The notes under the pieces are model-generated. The model was not told the origin of the DNA, did not search any database, and saw nothing but the letters and a program-made list of their open reading frames with translations. Of a stretch of 15,968 nt of DNA, positions 7,404 through 15,968 are shown piece after piece. This stretch comes from Alphaproteobacteria bacterium (GTDB lineage Bacteria; Pseudomonadota; Alphaproteobacteria; Geminicoccales; Geminicoccaceae): the NCBI GenBank assembly GCA_026984595.1, contig JALSRW010000179.1, positions 1 to 15,968 on the forward strand, given 5' to 3'. Position numbers and translations under genes: made by a program. Numbering within the stretch: position 1 is the stretch's first letter; each line of letters opens with the position of its first letter.

Positions 7404-8515
7404 TGGGCGGCGCGGTGCGCGGAGCGGCGGTGGCGGAGCTGGAGATCGATCTCGAGGCGATCGCCGCCAACTACGCGCTGCTGTGCGAACGGGCACGACC
7501 GGCGGCGGTGGCGGCCGTGGTCAAGGCCGATGCCTACGGTCTCGGGCTGGCGCCGGTGGCCACCCGGCTGGCCGCCGCCGGCTGTCGCCGCTTCTTCGTC
7601 GCCCGCCTCGAGGAGGGCGTGGCGCTGCGGCGGCTCCTGCACGAGGCCGAGATCTTCCTCCTCGACGGTGTCGGCAGCGGCGAGGAGGAGGTGCTTTTCG
7701 CCCATCGCCTGATCCCCGTCCTCAACCATCCGGGCGAGCTCGAACTGTGGGCGCGCTATGCCCGCGCCGTCGAACAGAAGCTGGCGGCGGCGCTGCACAT
7801 CGACACCGGTATGAACCGCCTCGGTTTCGCTCCGGAGATTGCCCGGGCGCTGATGCCGGAGCAGCTCGAGCCCCTGGCGTTGCGTCTGGTGATGAGCCAT
7901 CTGGCCTGCGCCGAGGAGCCCGAGCATCCGCTCAACGCCATCCAGCGGGAGCGCTTCACGCTGGCGACGGCGGGCTTCGACGAAGTTCCCCGCAGCCTCG
8001 CCGCTTCTTCGGGGATCTTCCTCGGCGCCGCATACCGTTTCGATCTCTGCCGGCCCGGTGTCGCGCTCTACGGCGTCAACCCCACACCCGGACGAGCCAA
8101 CCCCATGCAGCCGGTGGTGCGGCTGACGGCACCCGTGCTCCAGGTCCACGAGATCACGGCGCCGGCAACGGTGGGATACGGCGCGACCTATCCGGTGCGG
8201 CCGGGGATGCGGGTGGCCACCGTGCCGGTGGGCTATGCGGACGGTCTCTTACGCTCCGCGAGCAATCGTGCTACCGCGCGCATCGCCGGCGTCGATGTGC
8301 CCTATGCGGGACGTGTGTCCATGGATCTGACCAGCCTCGATGTGAGCGCATTGCCCGGGGAGGCGGTGGTTCCCGGAACCCGGGTCGAACTCATCGGCGG
8401 TAGCGACGGCGTCGATCGCCTCGCGCAGCAGGCGGGCACCATCGGCTACGAGGTGCTGACCCGGCTCGGCCGTCGCTTTCGCCGTCGCTATCACGGCACG
8501 AGGGATCCGTCATGA
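7403..8515 (+). CDS. alr: Alanine racemase
   Basis: PLP enzyme that interconverts L- and D-alanine, supplying D-Ala for peptidoglycan. The 370-residue product has the PLP-binding AVVKADAYGLG with Schiff-base Lys41, HIDTGMNRLGF (132-142), RPGVALYGVNP (217-227) and the second catalytic base Y259 in VGYGATY. It also has VPVGYADGLLR (274-284), GRVSMD (303-308) and the C-terminal YEVLTRLGRR (349-358). All expected catalytic residues are present. The start is the ATG at 7403, preceded by GGAAGGG and sharing one base with the dnaB stop. Its stop overlaps the mlaE start as ATGA, so dnaB, alr and mlaE are very likely one transcript. Confidence 0.96.
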   Translation: MGGAVRGAAVAELEIDLEAIAANYALLCERARPAAVAAVVKADAYGLGLAPVATRLAAAGCRRFFVARLEEGVALRRLLHEAEIFLLDGVGSGEEEVLFAHRLIPVLNHPGELELWARYARAVEQKLAAALHIDTGMNRLGFAPEIARALMPEQLEPLALRLVMSHLACAEEPEHPLNAIQRERFTLATAGFDEVPRSLAASSGIFLGAAYRFDLCRPGVALYGVNPTPGRANPMQPVVRLTAPVLQVHEITAPATVGYGATYPVRPGMRVATVPVGYADGLLRSASNRATARIAGVDVPYAGRVSMDLTSLDVSALPGEAVVPGTRVELIGGSDGVDRLAQQAGTIGYEVLTRLGRRFRRRYHGTRDPS

Positions 8516-9285
8516 ACCCGCTCGCCGCCACCGGCCGCGCCACCCTCACCGTGTCGCAGACCGTCGGGGAAATCGCCTTTTTCGCGCTCGACGGCATGTT
8601 CCGCGGTCTGCGCGGACCCTGGTATCCACGCCAGATCCTCCGCCAGATGATCGAGATCGGCTACTACTCGCTGCCGGTGGTGGGGCTGACCGCGATCTTC
8701 ACCGGCATGGTGCTGGCCCTGCAGAGCTACACCGGCTTTTCCCGCTTCGAGGCCCCGGGCGCCATTCCCACCATCGTCGTCCTGTCGATGACCCGCGAGC
8801 TCGGCCCGGTGCTGGCCGGGCTGATGGTGGCCGGTCGCGTGGGGGCGGCGATGGCCGCCGAGCTCGGCACCATGCGGGTGACCGAGCAGATCGATGCACT
8901 CCTCACCCTGGCCACCGATCCCCTGCGCTATCTGGTGTTCCCGCGGCTCGTCGCCGGCCTCTTGATGCTGCCGCTTCTGGTGCTGGTGGCCGACGTGATC
9001 GGAGTCATGGGCGGCTATCTGGTGAGCGTCTACAAGCTGGGCTTCGGACCGATCGAGTACATCAACCGGACCTTCGACCATCTCGAGGTGCAGGACGTGG
9101 TGTCGGGTCTGGTCAAGGCGGCGGTGTTCGGCTTCATCGTGGCGCTGATGGGCTGCTACATGGGCTATCATTCCCGCGGCGGCGCCCAGGGCGTGGGCGC
9201 GGCCACCACCCGGGCGGTGGTCACCGCCTCCATCCTCATTCTCACCGCCGACTACATGCTCACGGAGATCTTCTTCAGCCGATGA
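8512..9285 (+). CDS. mlaE: MlaE-type ABC lipid transporter permease
   Basis: Integral membrane permease of the Mla (MCE) lipid transport ABC system, which moves phospholipids between the inner and outer membranes. The 257-residue product has an N-terminal amphipathic region, then hydrophobic segments near 51-71, 86-108, 140-175 and 195-217, and a final one near 234-255. The conserved cytoplasmic stretch GRVGAAMAAELGTMRVTEQI (108-127), which contacts the ATPase, and the C-terminal GYHSRGGAQGVGAATTRAVV (218-237) are diagnostic. It starts at the ATG overlapping the alr stop by four bases and ends with a TGA that overlaps an ATG (9282) at the expected mlaF start. Confidence 0.94.
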   Translation: MNPLAATGRATLTVSQTVGEIAFFALDGMFRGLRGPWYPRQILRQMIEIGYYSLPVVGLTAIFTGMVLALQSYTGFSRFEAPGAIPTIVVLSMTRELGPVLAGLMVAGRVGAAMAAELGTMRVTEQIDALLTLATDPLRYLVFPRLVAGLLMLPLLVLVADVIGVMGGYLVSVYKLGFGPIEYINRTFDHLEVQDVVSGLVKAAVFGFIVALMGCYMGYHSRGGAQGVGAATTRAVVTASILILTADYMLTEIFFSR

Positions 9286-9343
9286 ACCGACCCCGGCCAA
9301 GATCCGCATCCGCGGCCTCCGGAAGAGTTTCGGCGACAACCAT
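9282..9343 (+). other. Probable frameshifted 5' end of mlaF
   Basis: The ATG at 9282 overlaps the mlaE stop (ATGA), as expected for a coupled mlaF start, but its frame stops at 9393-9395 after 37 codons. The frame that carries the ABC domain can be read upstream as AKIRIRGLRKSFGDNHVLRG, the normal beginning of such an ATPase, yet has no ATG, GTG or TTG there. Adding one C to the CCCC run at 9291-9294 would join the two as MNRPPAKIRIRGLRKSFG, giving a 261-residue protein. A sequencing or assembly error or a true 1-base deletion fits best. Confidence 0.7.
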
Positions 9344-10066
9344 GTGCTGCGGGGCCTCGATCTCGACGTTCCGGCCGGCCGGTCGATGGTGGTGATCGGC
9401 GGCTCGGGCACCGGCAAGTCGGTCCTGCTCAAATGCATTCTCGGTCTGATGCCCGCCGATTCCGGCTCGATCCAGGTGGATGGCGAGGAAGTGGTGGGAG
9501 CGCGCACGGCGGCGCTCGACCGGATCCGCCTCAAGTTCGGCATGCTGTTCCAGGGAGCGGCCCTGTTCGACAGCCTGCCGGTCTGGGAGAATGTCGCCTT
9601 CGGCCTGCTGGCGCGTCGTCAGCTCGGGCGCGCCGAAGCACGCGAGCGGGCGCTGGCGGTGCTGGCCAGGGTGGGGCTCGGCGCCGAAGTGCTCGATCTC
9701 TATCCGGCCGAGCTCTCCGGCGGCATGCAGAAGCGGGTCGGGCTTGCCCGGGCGATCGCCACCGAACCCGAGATCCTGTTCTTCGACGAGCCCACCACCG
9801 GTCTCGATCCGATCATGGCCGATGTCATCAACGAGCTGGTGCGGCGCTCCGTCCGCAAGCTCGGCGCCACCGCCGTCTCCATCACCCACGACATGGCCAG
9901 CGTACGCAAGATCGCCGATCGGGTGGCGATGCTCTATGATGGGGTGATCATCTGGGAAGGATCGATCGAGGAGATCGACCACAGCGGCAACCCCTATGTC
10001 GACCAGTTCATCCATGGTCGTGCCGAGGGGCCGATTCGGGTTCTGCAGATGCTTCCCGCGGACTGA
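9344..10066 (+). CDS. mlaF: MlaF-type ABC transporter ATPase (intact frame only from an internal GTG)
   Basis: Cytoplasmic ATPase partner of MlaE in phospholipid transport across the envelope. From the first usable start, a GTG at 9344, there are 240 residues: Walker A GGSGTGKS (19-26), Q-loop Q70, GAALFDSLPVWENVAFGL (71-88, typical of MlaF), signature LSGGMQKR (124-131), Walker B ILFFDEP (144-150) and H-loop H182. The MlaF-like C-terminal tail is QFIHGRAEGPI (221-231). The first beta strand and A-loop region lie upstream of this GTG in the same frame but without a start codon, so the gene is probably broken, or mis-sequenced, near 9290. All core ATPase motifs are kept. radA follows 24 bases later; no mlaD (MCE protein) gene is adjacent. 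Confidence 0.9.
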   Translation: MLRGLDLDVPAGRSMVVIGGSGTGKSVLLKCILGLMPADSGSIQVDGEEVVGARTAALDRIRLKFGMLFQGAALFDSLPVWENVAFGLLARRQLGRAEARERALAVLARVGLGAEVLDLYPAELSGGMQKRVGLARAIATEPEILFFDEPTTGLDPIMADVINELVRRSVRKLGATAVSITHDMASVRKIADRVAMLYDGVIIWEGSIEEIDHSGNPYVDQFIHGRAEGPIRVLQMLPAD

Positions 10067-10090
10067 GCGGGACCGCCGAAGGTATCCGAA

Positions 10091-11484
<1,394 letters not shown>

Positions 11485-11494
<10 letters not shown>

Positions 11495-12087
11495 CCGCCT
11501 TCGATCTCGTGGTTCTGGTGGTGCTGCTGCTGTCGGCGGTGGTCTCGCTGGCCCGCGGTGCGGTGCGCGAGATCCTGGGTCTGCTGAGCTGGGTCGGGGC
11601 CTTCGCCGCCGCCTATTACGGCTTCGCCGAGGTGCGCCCGATCATCAAGGAGGCGGTGGCCAACGACCTGGCGACCGATCTGCTGAGCGCCGCGCTGGTC
11701 TTCCTGGTTCCCTTCATCGTGCTGCGGCTGCTGGCCTCGGTCGTCTCGCGGCGGGTGGAGATGAGCGGCGCCGGGCTGTTCGATCGGTTCATGGGCCTCG
11801 TTTTCGGCCTGCTGCGCGGGGCCTTCCTGGTGACCGCCGGCTATCTGGCCGCGGCCATCCTGCTGGAGGCCGGCGGCATGCCCTCCTGGGTGGTGAAGGG
11901 CTACACCTATCCCTATGTCGAGCAGGGTGCGCGCTGGCTCGGCGAGCTGCTGCCCGAACGCCTCGCCGAGCAGGCTCGCTCCACTGCCGAAGAGGCGGTC
12001 GAGCGGGCGCGCAGGCTGCGTGAGGGGAGCGGCTATCCGGCCGATGCCAACCAGGCCCTCGAGAAGATCATCGAAGGCCAACGCTGA
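11485..12087 (+). CDS. cvpA: CvpA family membrane protein
   Basis: Inner-membrane protein of the CvpA family (named for colicin V production in E. coli; its general role is unclear), often placed just before purF. The start is taken as the TTG at 11485: GGAGGG lies six bases upstream (11473-11478), and the product then begins MSLTAFDLVVLVVLLLSAVV, the usual CvpA opening. The 200 residues hold four likely membrane segments (about 7-24, 31-48, 64-86 and 104-128) and the family motif DRFMGLVFGLLRG (100-112). A charged helical tail (about 155-200) follows. The start lies ten bases inside radA, so translation is probably coupled. purF follows after 18 bases. Confidence 0.92.
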
Positions 12088-12105
12088 GCAGTGACGGGGT
12101 GCATC

Positions 12106-13566
12106 ATGCGCCACAGGATCCACGAGGCCGACGACCGCTTCCGCGAGGAATGCGGTGTGTTCGCCATCTACGGTCATCCGGACGCGGCGGCCCATGCCGC
12201 CCTCGGTCTCCATGCGCTGCAGCATCGCGGCCAGGAGGCGGCCGGCATCGTCACCTTCGATGGCGAGCATTTCCACGTCCATCGCGCGCTCGGCCTGGTC
12301 GGTGACAATTTCGGCAAGCAATCGGTGATCGACGGGCTGCCCGGTCACGCGGCCATCGGCCACAACCGCTATTCGACCACCGGCGCCAGTATGCTGCGCA
12401 ACGTGCAGCCCCTGTTCGCCGAATTCGCCTTCGGCGGTCTGGCCATCGCCCACAACGGCAATCTCACCAACGCCCTCGGACTGCGCCGCCGTCTCGTGGA
12501 GCAAGGCTCGATCTTCCAGTCCACCACCGATACCGAGGTGCTGGTCCATCTGATCGCCCGCAGCCGCCGGCCGACCATCGTCGACCGGCTGACCGAAGCC
12601 ATGGCCCAGGTCGAGGGGGCCTGGTCGCTGGTGGCATTGTTCGACGACTCGGTGGTCGCTGCGCGCGATCCGCTCGGCGTGCGGCCGCTGGTGCTGGGCC
12701 GGCTGGGTCGGGCCTGGATCTTCGCTTCCGAGAGCTGCGCCCTGGACATCATCGGTGCCGAGTTCCTGCGCGATGTGGAGCCCGGCGAGATCGTCGTCGC
12801 CGGCCCGGAGGGAATCCGCAGTTTCTTTCCCTTCGGGTCCACCCGCTCGCGCTTCTGCATCTTCGAATATGTCTATTTCGCCCGGCCCGACAGCATCGTC
12901 GAGGGCAGGGGCGTGTACGAGACGCGAAAGCGCATCGGCGCCGAGCTCGCCCGCGAGGCCCCGGCCCCGGCCGATCTCGTGGTGCCGGTTCCCGACAGCG
13001 GCGTGGCCGCGGCCATCGGCTATGCCCGCGAAGCCGGCCTTCCCTTCGAGCTCGGCATCATCCGCAACCATTACGTGGGTCGGACCTTCATCGAGCCCTC
13101 CGACCACATCCGCCATCTCGGCGTGCGTCTCAAGCACAACGCCAACCGTCCGACGCTGGCCGGCAAGCGGGTGATCCTGGTCGACGACAGCATCGTCCGC
13201 GGCACGACATCGACGAAGATCGTGGCCATGGTCCGCCAGGCCGGCGCGCGCGAGGTGCACATGCGGATCGCCAGCCCGCCCACGGCCCATAGCTGCTTTT
13301 ACGGGGTCGACACGCCGGAGCGGGCGAAGCTGATGGCGGCCCGGTTCTCGGTCGCCGAAATGGCCCGCATCATCGGCGTCGACAGTCTCGCCTTTCTCTC
13401 CCTGGACGGTCTCTACCGGGCGGTCGGTGAGCCGCGGCGGGTGGCGGAACGGCCCCGCTTCTGCGACGCCTGCTTCAGCGGCGATTATCCGATCCGCCTG
13501 CGCGACTGCGAGGAAGGCCACCGCGAAACCCAGCTTTCCTTTCTCCAGGAGGAGGGCGTCCCATGA
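12106..13566 (+). CDS. purF: Amidophosphoribosyltransferase (glutamine PRPP amidotransferase)
   Basis: First committed step of purine synthesis: PRPP plus glutamine gives 5-phosphoribosylamine. From the ATG at 12106 there are 486 residues. The Ntn glutaminase nucleophile is C16 in EECGVFAIYG, so a 15-residue propeptide must be removed. Other glutaminase motifs are HRGQEAAG (40-47), GHNRYSTTG (85-93) and AHNGNLTN (115-122). The PRPP loop VILVDDSIVRGTT is at 356-368. C251, C397, C453 and C456 match the four cysteines that hold the 4Fe-4S cluster in the Bacillus-type enzyme. A GTG at 12091 would add five residues but has no Shine-Dalgarno; GGGGTG precedes 12106. The stop overlaps the next gene's ATG as ATGA. 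Confidence 0.96.
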   Translation: MRHRIHEADDRFREECGVFAIYGHPDAAAHAALGLHALQHRGQEAAGIVTFDGEHFHVHRALGLVGDNFGKQSVIDGLPGHAAIGHNRYSTTGASMLRNVQPLFAEFAFGGLAIAHNGNLTNALGLRRRLVEQGSIFQSTTDTEVLVHLIARSRRPTIVDRLTEAMAQVEGAWSLVALFDDSVVAARDPLGVRPLVLGRLGRAWIFASESCALDIIGAEFLRDVEPGEIVVAGPEGIRSFFPFGSTRSRFCIFEYVYFARPDSIVEGRGVYETRKRIGAELAREAPAPADLVVPVPDSGVAAAIGYAREAGLPFELGIIRNHYVGRTFIEPSDHIRHLGVRLKHNANRPTLAGKRVILVDDSIVRGTTSTKIVAMVRQAGAREVHMRIASPPTAHSCFYGVDTPERAKLMAARFSVAEMARIIGVDSLAFLSLDGLYRAVGEPRRVAERPRFCDACFSGDYPIRLRDCEEGHRETQLSFLQEEGVP

Positions 13567-14291
13567 CGGCACTGGCCGACCGGGTGATCCTGATCAGCGG
13601 TGCGAGTCGCGGTCTCGGCGCCGCGCTCGCGCCCCTGCTGGCTCGCGAAGGAGCCCATCTCGTTCTGCTGGGACGCACCCAGGGCGGCCTCGAGGAGACC
13701 GACGACCGGGTGCGCGAGGCCGGCGGCGAGGCCACCCTGCTGCCCCTCGATCTGGCCGAGGGGGACGCCGTCATGCGCCTGGGCCCGAGCATCTATCGCC
13801 GCTTCGGCAGACTCGACGGGCTGGTTTCCTGCGCCGCCATGCTCGGACAGCTCACCCCCGTCGCCCATGCCGATCCGGGCTGGTTCCGGGAGCTGCTGAC
13901 GATCAACCTGCTGGCCGCGCAGCGCCTCCTGCACACCCTCGATCCGCTGCTGCGCGCCGCTCCCGCCGGCCGCGCCGTATTCGTCACCGATGGCGTGGCG
14001 CGCGCACCGCGTGCCTACTGGGGCGCCTATGCCGCCTCCAAGGCCGGGCTCGAGGCGTTGGTGAAATCCTATGCGGCCGAAGTGCGCAAGACCGCGCTTC
14101 GGGTCAATCTGTTCGATCCCGGGCCGATGGCCACCCGCCTGCGGGCCGAGGCCTTTCCCGGCGAAGCGAAAGATGCGCAGCCTTCGCCGGCGCAGGTGGC
14201 ACCGGAGCTTCTCCCCCTGCTGCTGCCCTCCTGCCGGCGGCACGGCGAGATCCTCTGCCGTCAGCCGGCGCCGGCCGCGCCTCGGGCGTAG
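13563..14291 (+). CDS. Short-chain dehydrogenase/reductase family protein with altered active site
   Basis: Rossmann-fold SDR protein of 242 residues; substrate unknown. It has the nucleotide-binding SGASRGLG (12-19), a conserved Asn in LLTINLLA (N115), and the YxxxK pair Y156/K160 in GAYAASKAGLEAL. The residue 13 before the Tyr, normally the catalytic Ser, is Asp143 (VFVTDGVARAPRAYW), with T142 next to it. The NNAG motif is replaced by SCAA (89-92). An SDR of this type commonly follows purF in Alphaproteobacteria, and the start overlaps the purF stop by four bases. The Pro/Ala-rich last residues are coded in DNA shared with the 3' end of der. It may be an enzyme with changed chemistry or a non-catalytic protein; the family call is firm. 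Confidence 0.9.
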   Translation: MTALADRVILISGASRGLGAALAPLLAREGAHLVLLGRTQGGLEETDDRVREAGGEATLLPLDLAEGDAVMRLGPSIYRRFGRLDGLVSCAAMLGQLTPVAHADPGWFRELLTINLLAAQRLLHTLDPLLRAAPAGRAVFVTDGVARAPRAYWGAYAASKAGLEALVKSYAAEVRKTALRVNLFDPGPMATRLRAEAFPGEAKDAQPSPAQVAPELLPLLLPSCRRHGEILCRQPAPAAPRA

Positions 14292-15637
14292 GGGTTTTCG
14301 CCGGCCCGGAATTCGAGGCGAACGGGCACGCCGACGAGATCGAAGCGGTTCTTGAGATCACGCAAGAGATAGCGCCGGTAGCTCGCGGGCAGCTCCCGGG
14401 CCGGTCGGTTGCTGAACAGCAGGATCTCGGGCGGCTGCGTGGTCACCTGGGTGGCGTAGCGGATCTTGCTGCGCCGGCCGCCGGTCATGGGCGGCGGGTG
14501 GCGGGCGACGACCTCGGCCAGCCAGCGATTGAGCTGCCCGGTCGGAATGCGCCGGCTCCAGCGATCGAACACCTCGCAGACCGTCTTCATCAGCCGATCG
14601 AGATTGCGCCCGGTGCGTACCGAGATGGTGACCACCGGAACATCGCCGATCTGCCCCAGCCGATGGGTGACGCGATGGCGGATCTCGGCCAGGCATTCGC
14701 GCGGGTTCTCGACCAGATCCCATTTGTTGGCGGCCAGAACCAGCGCCTTGCCCTGCTCGAGAGCGAGGTTGGCGATCACCGTGTCCTGCTTCTCCAGCGC
14801 CGCCGTCGCATCGAGCATCAGCAGCACGACATCGGCCCGGTGGATGGCGCGCACCGCCGCCGAGGCCGAGGCCCGCTCCAGACGCTCGCCGATGCGCGCC
14901 CGCTTGCGCAGCCCGGCGGTGTCGACCAGCGTGAAATCGCGGCCCTGCCAGGACCAGCGCAGATCGACCGCATCGCGGGTCAGACCGGGTTCGGGACCGG
15001 TCAGCAGCCGCTCCTCGCCGAGCAGCCGATTGACCAGCGAGGACTTGCCGGTATTGGGGCGGCCGACCACTGCGAGGCGGATGGTGGAAGAGCCATCCGG
15101 GCCTTCGGCCCGGCTGCCATCCTGCACCGAAGCCGCGGCGGCCGCTTCGAGATGGGGGCGGAGCGCCTCGGCCAGTTCGTCCAGGCCCAGACCGTGTTCG
15201 GCCGACAGCAGCACCGGCTCGCCGAGCCCCAGCGCGAAGGCTTCGAGGGCCAGGGCCTCGGCCCGACGGCCTTCGCATTTGTTGGCGGCGAGCACCACCG
15301 GCTTTCGTTGCTGGCGCAGGAGATGGGCGATCTCCTCGTCGAGCGGCGTGAGGCCGCTCCGGGCATCGACCAGGAACAGGCCGAGATCGGCCTCCTCGAG
15401 CGCCTTCAGGCTCTGCGCGGCGAGCCGGCGGGCGAGCGTGTCCCGGCCCTCGGGCTCGAGACCCGCGGTGTCGAGAAGCCGGAACTCCAGGTCGAACAGC
15501 CGGGCCCGTCCCTCGAGGCGGTCACGGGTGACCCCCGGCGTGTCGTCGACCAGCGCCCGCCTTCGTCCGACGAGGCGGTTGAACAGGGTCGACTTGCCGA
15601 CATTGGGCCGGCCGATGATGGCGACGGTTGGCGACAT
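14261..15637 (-). CDS. der: Ribosome biogenesis GTPase Der (EngA)
   Basis: Double-GTPase that acts in 50S ribosomal subunit assembly. The 458-residue product has two G domains and a KH-like C-terminal domain, as expected. Domain 1: GRPNVGKS (9-16), T37 in PGVTRD, DTAG (56-59), NKCE (119-122). Domain 2: GRPNTGKS (192-199), T220 in PGLTRD, DTAG (239-242), NKWD (304-307). The KH-like region runs from about 359 to 447 and includes KIRYATQ and LKNRFDLVGVPVRL. The first G4 motif has Glu in place of Asp, a variant I recall as common in alphaproteobacterial Der. A Gly/Ala-rich tail overlaps the SDR gene by 31 bases. The start, the ATG at 15637-15635, has no obvious Shine-Dalgarno and lies 18 bases after bamB, so coupling is likely. 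Confidence 0.97.
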   Translation of the reverse strand: MSPTVAIIGRPNVGKSTLFNRLVGRRRALVDDTPGVTRDRLEGRARLFDLEFRLLDTAGLEPEGRDTLARRLAAQSLKALEEADLGLFLVDARSGLTPLDEEIAHLLRQQRKPVVLAANKCEGRRAEALALEAFALGLGEPVLLSAEHGLGLDELAEALRPHLEAAAAASVQDGSRAEGPDGSSTIRLAVVGRPNTGKSSLVNRLLGEERLLTGPEPGLTRDAVDLRWSWQGRDFTLVDTAGLRKRARIGERLERASASAAVRAIHRADVVLLMLDATAALEKQDTVIANLALEQGKALVLAANKWDLVENPRECLAEIRHRVTHRLGQIGDVPVVTISVRTGRNLDRLMKTVCEVFDRWSRRIPTGQLNRWLAEVVARHPPPMTGGRRSKIRYATQVTTQPPEILLFSNRPARELPASYRRYLLRDLKNRFDLVGVPVRLEFRAGENPYARGAAGAG

Positions 15638-15655
15638 GATGCGGATATGGGCGTT

Positions 15656-15968
15656 TCAGCGGTAGGCGACCAGATCGCCCTTCTCGGTCAGGAACAGCAG
15701 GGTGGCATCGACCACGATCGGTGCCAGTCGCACCGGCGCGGGCAGGCGGATGCGTCCCAGCACCTCGCCGGTATAGGGGGAAACGCTGACCGCCTCTCCC
15801 GTCGAGCCGGCGATCACCAGCCGATCCCCGGCCAGCACCGGCGCGCTCCAGAGGATCCGCGCCGAGCTCGGATCCTCGGGATCGACCAGTCGTGCGAACG
15901 GGCTCACCCAGCGCACCCGGCCGCCGCGTCGCAGCAGGCAGACGATCTCGTTGCGATCGGTCAGGAGA
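15656..15968 (-). CDS. bamB: Outer membrane assembly protein BamB, C-terminal part (cut by window edge)
   Basis: The last 103 codons of a beta-propeller protein, read without interruption from the window edge. PQQ-like blade repeats are visible: NEIVCLLRRGGRVRWVSPF, then ILWSAPVLAGDRLVIAGSTG, then EAVSVSPYTGEVLGRIRLP, ending PIVVDATLLFLTEKGDLVAYR. This pattern and its place directly before der identify BamB (YfgL), the lipoprotein of the BAM complex that inserts outer-membrane proteins. The signal peptide, lipobox and first blades lie outside the window. Without them a different PQQ-repeat protein cannot be fully excluded, but the bamB-der order is widespread in Proteobacteria. Confidence 0.86.
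   Translation of the reverse strand, partial: LLTDRNEIVCLLRRGGRVRWVSPFARLVDPEDPSSARILWSAPVLAGDRLVIAGSTGEAVSVSPYTGEVLGRIRLPAPVRLAPIVVDATLLFLTEKGDLVAYR

Noticed and set aside
4434..7496. A very long minus-strand open frame (about 1020 codons) opposite the DUF2336 gene and dnaB
   Set aside because: It lies opposite two well-supported genes, has no recognisable domain, and has the His/Gly/Asp/Leu-rich composition typical of antisense frames in GC-rich DNA.
9282..9300. Programmed -1 frameshift as the explanation for mlaF
   Set aside because: No X-XXY-YYZ slippery heptamer is present, and a -1 slip of the Pro codon CCC would re-pair with ACC, mismatching at its first base. A missing C in the C-run is simpler.
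14261..15637. NKCE in place of NKxD as a defect in the first GTPase domain of Der
   Set aside because: I recall Asp-to-Glu at this position as a common variant in alphaproteobacterial Der; all other motifs are intact.

Overview
The window is a gene-dense, GC-rich stretch of bacterial chromosome. It looks alphaproteobacterial. The grounds are a MmcB-type nuclease-like protein and a DUF2336 protein (both typical of that class), the SRP RNA gene directly upstream of dnaX, and the run dnaB-alr-mlaEF-radA-cvpA-purF-SDR. A Rhodospirillales-like lineage is plausible, but the species cannot be named from the sequence alone. I see no insertion sequence, phage gene, CRISPR array, tRNA, rRNA or intein.

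Layout. (1) Positions 1-2983, minus strand: an SRP RNA gene (ffs) with a good promoter, then dnaX, ybaB, recR and the start of def, tightly packed with a 4-base stop/start overlap between dnaX and ybaB. (2) Positions 3041-3955, plus strand: nudC, divergent from ffs. (3) Positions 3958-4389, minus strand: mmcB, which meets nudC tail to tail with two bases between stop codons. (4) Positions 4608-5741, plus strand: a DUF2336 protein of unknown function. (5) Positions 5895-14291, plus strand: a long co-directional run of dnaB, alr, mlaE, mlaF, radA, cvpA, purF and an SDR oxidoreductase, with several coupled or overlapping junctions. (6) Positions 14261-15968, minus strand: der and the 3' part of bamB, convergent with and overlapping the SDR gene.

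Function. This is core housekeeping DNA: replication (DnaX clamp loader, DnaB helicase), recombination and repair (RecR, YbaB, RadA, MmcB), protein export (SRP RNA), cell envelope (Alr for D-alanine, MlaE/MlaF lipid transport, BamB outer-membrane assembly), ribosome assembly (Der), protein maturation (Def), purine synthesis (PurF) and NAD/RNA-cap turnover (NudC). I did not find a convincing new multi-gene system.

Points worth a second look: mlaF has its expected ATG and first ~20 codons out of frame with the rest, apparently one C short in a C-run; the SDR protein has Asp where the catalytic Ser normally sits; mlaE/mlaF have no mlaD beside them; the SDR and der genes overlap tail to tail by 31 bases; and a 14-base perfect palindrome holds the stop codons of both nudC and mmcB.
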